A stretch of DNA of 64,000 nt from Streptomyces capitiformicae (lineage in GTDB: Bacteria; Actinomycetota; Actinomycetes; Streptomycetales; Streptomycetaceae): positions 1,735,767 to 1,799,766 of the forward strand of contig NZ_CP022161.1 in NCBI RefSeq assembly GCF_002214185.1. The letters run 5' to 3'. Each line of letters starts with the position of its first letter. Position 1 is the stretch's first letter. A program made the position numbers and the translations under genes. The notes under the pieces are model-generated. The model was not told where the DNA came from. It did no database searches and saw only the letters and a list, made by a program, of their open reading frames with translations. This document shows, one piece after another, positions 61,195 through 64,000 of this stretch.

Positions 61195-62330
61195 GCGGAC
61201 GGCACCTCCTGCGTGTGCCGCGCGTACAACTCCTTCGCGACGATGGCCCGTTGGACCTCGCTCGCCCCCTCGTAGATGCGCGGCGCCCGCACCTCCCGGT
61301 AGAGGTGTTCGAGCAGATGGCCGCGCCGCAACGCCCGCGCACCATGCAGCTGTACGGCCGCGTCGACGACGTACTGCGCGGTCTCCGTGGCAAGCAGCTT
61401 CGCCATCGCGGCCCGCCCCGGTACGTCCGGCGCGCCCGAGTCGTACGCCGTCGCCGCCGCGTAGACCATGAGGCGGGCGGCCTCCGTGCGCATGGCCATC
61501 TCGGCCACTTGGTGGGCGACCGTCTGAAGGTCCCTCAACTTACCGCCGAACGCCTCGCGTTGGCCCGTATGCGCGATCGTCGCGTCCAGCGCCGCCCGCG
61601 CCATGCCGACCGCGAAGGCGCCGACGCTCGGGCGGAACAGGTTGAGGGTGCCCATGGCGACGCGGAAGCCGCGGTCGGGTTCGCCGAGGACGTCGTCGGC
61701 AGTGACGGGTACGGCATCGAAGCCGAGAGCGCCGATGGGGTGCGGGGAGAGCATGTCGAGGGGGGTACCGGTGAGGCCGGGGCGGTCGGCCGGGACCAGG
61801 AAGGCGGTGACGCCACGGGCGCCCGCGCCCGGGGTGGTGCGGGCGAAGACGGTGTAGAGGTCGGCCTCGGGGGCGTTGGAGATCCAGCACTTCTCACCGG
61901 TGAGGCGCCAGCGGCCGGTGCCGTCGGGTTCCGCGCGCAGCTCCAGCGCCGCCGCGTCCGAGCCCGCTCCCGGCTCGCTGAGCGCGAAGGCCGCGACGGC
62001 GTCGCCCTCGCTCACCCGGGGGAGCCAGCGGGCGCGCTGGGCCGCGGTGCCGTGGGCGTGGACCGGGTGGGCGCCCAGGCCCTGGAGGGCGAGCGCGGTC
62101 TCGGCCTCCGTGCAGACGCAAGCCAGTGACTCGCGCATCAGACAGAGGTCGAGCGCCCCCGAGGTGAACAGGCGGGAGAGCAGGCCCAGTCGGCCCAGCT
62201 CGGCGACCAGGGGGCGGTTGACATGGCCGGGCTCGCCCTTCTCGGCGAGCGGGCGCAGGCGTTCGGCGGCCAGGGCGCGCAGTTCGGCACACCAGGCGAG
62301 TTGTGCCGGTTCGAGCGAGAATGCGGTCAT
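61191..62330 (-). CDS. acyl-CoA dehydrogenase
   Basis: 379 aa. FAD/substrate motifs FALSEPGAGSDAAALELRAE, WRLTGEKCWISNA, and the C-terminal VQLHGARALRRGHLLEHLYR with the FAD-binding IYEGASEVQRAIVAKELYAR. The base Glu lies in IYEGASE. Substrate unknown; the neighbours (CoA ligase, RidA) point to an aromatic or amino-aromatic acyl-CoA route. Coupled to ridA. Confidence 0.92.
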   Translation of the reverse strand: MTAFSLEPAQLAWCAELRALAAERLRPLAEKGEPGHVNRPLVAELGRLGLLSRLFTSGALDLCLMRESLACVCTEAETALALQGLGAHPVHAHGTAAQRARWLPRVSEGDAVAAFALSEPGAGSDAAALELRAEPDGTGRWRLTGEKCWISNAPEADLYTVFARTTPGAGARGVTAFLVPADRPGLTGTPLDMLSPHPIGALGFDAVPVTADDVLGEPDRGFRVAMGTLNLFRPSVGAFAVGMARAALDATIAHTGQREAFGGKLRDLQTVAHQVAEMAMRTEAARLMVYAAATAYDSGAPDVPGRAAMAKLLATETAQYVVDAAVQLHGARALRRGHLLEHLYREVRAPRIYEGASEVQRAIVAKELYARHTQEVPSA

Positions 62331-62382
62331 TGCCGGTCCCCTCTCCCCCCCATTGGGCCGCTTCCGAGGTTATCGCGAACTG

Positions 62383-62465
62383 TTGACTGCCGTCACCAAG
62401 GCGATACGCTCGCTGAGCGAGCCAACCCAGGCATGCGAGCCCACCACGACATGCGAGCCCACCAC
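62383..62465 (+). promoter_or_regulatory. candidate promoter with 18-bp tandem duplication
   Basis: TTGACT (62383-62388) and TACGCT (62405-62410), 16 bp apart, precede two copies of CATGCGAGCCCACCAC (62432-62447 and 62450-62465). This lies in the 164-bp divergent gap before the CoA ligase and may carry a regulator site. Confidence 0.4.
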
Positions 62466-62494
62466 CACCGGGACCACAGCAGGGGGCGAACGTC

Positions 62495-64000
62495 ATGAAC
62501 TCCAGGGTCACCGCCCATGTCGACACCTTCGTCCGGGACCATCTCCCGCCTCCCGACCAGTGGCCCGAGCTCACCTTCGACCTCCCCGAACTGCGCTACC
62601 CGGACCGGCTGAACGCCGCCGCCGAGCTGCTCGCCGGAGCCGGCCCCGAGCGGCCGGTCTTCCACACCCCCGCCGGAGACACCTGGACGTACGGCGAACT
62701 CGGTGCCCGGGTCGACCGCATCGCCCACACGCTCACGACGGACCTGGGTGTCGTCCCCGGCAACCGGGTGCTGCTGCGGGGGCCCACCACGCCCTGGCTG
62801 GCCGCGTGCTGGCTGGCGGTGCTCAAGGCGGGGGCGGTCGCGGTGACGGTGCTCGCGCAGCAGCGGCCGTACGAGCTGGCCACGGTGTGCGAGCTGGCGC
62901 GGGTGTCGCACGCGCTGTGCGACGTACGGTCCGTGGACGACCTGGTGAAGGCGGAGGTTCCGGGGCTCAGGATCACCACGTACGGCGGGGACGGGCCCGG
63001 CGATCTGCTCCGGCGGACGGTGAGCGAGGGGCCGTACGAGGCGGTCGCCACGGCGGCCGACGACGTGGCGCTGATCGCGTTCACCTCGGGGACGACCGGG
63101 CGGCCCAAGGGGTGCGTGCACTTCCACCGGGATGTGCTGGCGATCGCGGACACCTTCTCGAAGCACGTCCTCGCGCCGCGCGTGGACGACGTCTTCGCCG
63201 GGTCTCCCCCGCTGGGCTTCACCTTCGGGCTCGGCGGTCTCGTCGTCTTCCCGATGCGGGCCGGGGCCAGCGCCCTGCTGCTCGAACAGGCGGGCCCGAA
63301 GCAGCTGCTGCCGGCGATCGCCGCGCACGGGGTGTCGGTGCTGTTCACGGCGCCGACGGCGTACCGGGCGATGCTCGGCGAGCTGAACGGGGAGGGCGGG
63401 CACGACGTGTCGTCGCTCCGGCGGTGCGTGTCGGCGGGCGAGAACCTGCCGGCCGCGACCTGGCGGGCCTGGCACGAGCGCACGGGGCTGCGGATCATCA
63501 ACGGCATCGGCGCGACCGAGCTGCTGCACATCTTCATCTCCGCCGCCGACGACGACATCAGGCCGGGGACGACGGGCGTTCCCGTACCGGGATGGCACGC
63601 GCGCGTGCAGGACGCCGACGGGGAGCCGGTGCCCGACGGGCAGCACGGGCTGCTCGCCGTGCGCGGTCCGGTGGGATGCCGCTATCTGGCGGATCCACGG
63701 CAGCGGGAGTACGTGCGGGGCGGCTGGAACGTCACGGGTGACACGTATGTCCGCGAGCCGGACGGGTACTTCCGGTATGTCGCGCGCGCCGACGACATGA
63801 TCATCTCGGCCGGGTACAACATCGCGGGCCCGGAGGTCGAGGAGGCCCTGTTACGTCATCCGGACGTGGTCGAGGCGGCAGTGGTGGGACGGCCGGACGA
63901 GGCACGCGGTCAGGCCGTCGTCGCCCACGTGGTCGTCACGGCGGGGGCGGTCCGGGACGGCAAAACGCTGCGTACGTTCCTCAAGTCGGAGCTCGCGCCG
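62495..64000 (+). CDS. AMP-forming acyl-CoA ligase, benzoate/aminobenzoate-CoA ligase-like (partial)
   Basis: At least 502 residues, open at the window end; start ATG after GGGGGC. AMP-binding P-loop IAFTSGTTGRPKGCVHFH, INGIGATELLHIFISAA, and the hinge YVARADDMIISAGYNIAGPE are present, with the Lys of the C-terminal motif beyond the window. The FTFGLGGLVVFPMRAG segment and the low-length AMP domain match benzoate-CoA ligase relatives. It activates an aromatic acid for the dehydrogenase nearby; the exact acid is inferred. Confidence 0.9.
   Translation, partial: MNSRVTAHVDTFVRDHLPPPDQWPELTFDLPELRYPDRLNAAAELLAGAGPERPVFHTPAGDTWTYGELGARVDRIAHTLTTDLGVVPGNRVLLRGPTTPWLAACWLAVLKAGAVAVTVLAQQRPYELATVCELARVSHALCDVRSVDDLVKAEVPGLRITTYGGDGPGDLLRRTVSEGPYEAVATAADDVALIAFTSGTTGRPKGCVHFHRDVLAIADTFSKHVLAPRVDDVFAGSPPLGFTFGLGGLVVFPMRAGASALLLEQAGPKQLLPAIAAHGVSVLFTAPTAYRAMLGELNGEGGHDVSSLRRCVSAGENLPAATWRAWHERTGLRIINGIGATELLHIFISAADDDIRPGTTGVPVPGWHARVQDADGEPVPDGQHGLLAVRGPVGCRYLADPRQREYVRGGWNVTGDTYVREPDGYFRYVARADDMIISAGYNIAGPEVEEALLRHPDVVEAAVVGRPDEARGQAVVAHVVVTAGAVRDGKTLRTFLKSELAP

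Noticed and set aside
61876..63741. 621-codon frame over the CoA ligase
   Set aside because: Ala/Arg/Gly-rich shadow; the ligase lies in another frame that stays open at the window end.
1..64000. tRNA or rRNA genes
   Set aside because: No cloverleaf with a TTCGAATC-type T arm or CCA end was seen on inspection; a covariance-model scan would be decisive.

Overview
This is a high-GC actinobacterial chromosome window, almost certainly Streptomyces. Third codon positions are nearly all G or C, GTG starts and GTGA/ATGA start-stop overlaps are common, and a long block follows the gene order I know around the Streptomyces alpha operon (rpoA-rplQ-truA...rplM-rpsI-glmM...coaA...glmS-acpS...alr...tsaE/tsaB-rimI-tsaD).

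Region 1 (1-12.7 kb) holds a THUMP-like methyltransferase, an ECF sigma factor with its YciI/DGPF partner, an LCP (LytR-CpsA-Psr) protein, and a complete xylan-use locus. The locus has a secreted GH10-CBM2 xylanase, a LacI-type repressor (BxlR type), an ABC importer (lipoprotein plus two permeases) and a GH3 beta-xylosidase. CGRAA-N3-TTCG palindromes sit upstream of both the xylanase and the transporter.

Region 2 (12.7-33.2 kb) is core housekeeping: tRNA t6A genes (tsaB, tsaD, tsaE) with rimI, alanine racemase, an L,D-transpeptidase, glmS, acpS, NAD(P)HX repair, coaA, glmM, rpsI, rplM, truA and rplQ. Amino-sugar and cell-wall precursor supply (glmS, glmM, alr) dominates. The block ends abruptly in an rpoA gene that keeps only its 3' half.

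Region 3 (33.2-34.2 kb) is a graveyard of gene fragments at that breakpoint. Region 4 (34.2-54.4 kb) is an exopolysaccharide cluster. It has a low-molecular-weight tyrosine phosphatase and a BY-kinase/Wzz, a DUF4012 protein with a His-Gly-rich anchored partner, a priming sugar transferase, a UDP-xylose-forming decarboxylase-like enzyme, WecG/GT2/GT4 transferases, Wzx and Wzy-like proteins, a pyruvyltransferase, several methyltransferases, and Gmd plus Fcl for GDP-fucose. Its middle (about 40.6-49 kb) is visibly less GC-rich and is scarred by a dead IS5-family element that truncates a gene on each side.

Region 5 (54.4-64 kb) holds a monooxygenase-fold protein, PolX, a CopZ-like protein, a charged surface protein with a class F sortase, a frameshifted PucR-type regulator, a Tat-exported beta carbonic anhydrase, a DUF5999 protein, and the edge of an acyl-CoA catabolic cluster (RidA, acyl-CoA dehydrogenase, aminobenzoate/benzoate-CoA-ligase-like enzyme cut by the window end). 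I saw no tRNA, rRNA or CRISPR array.
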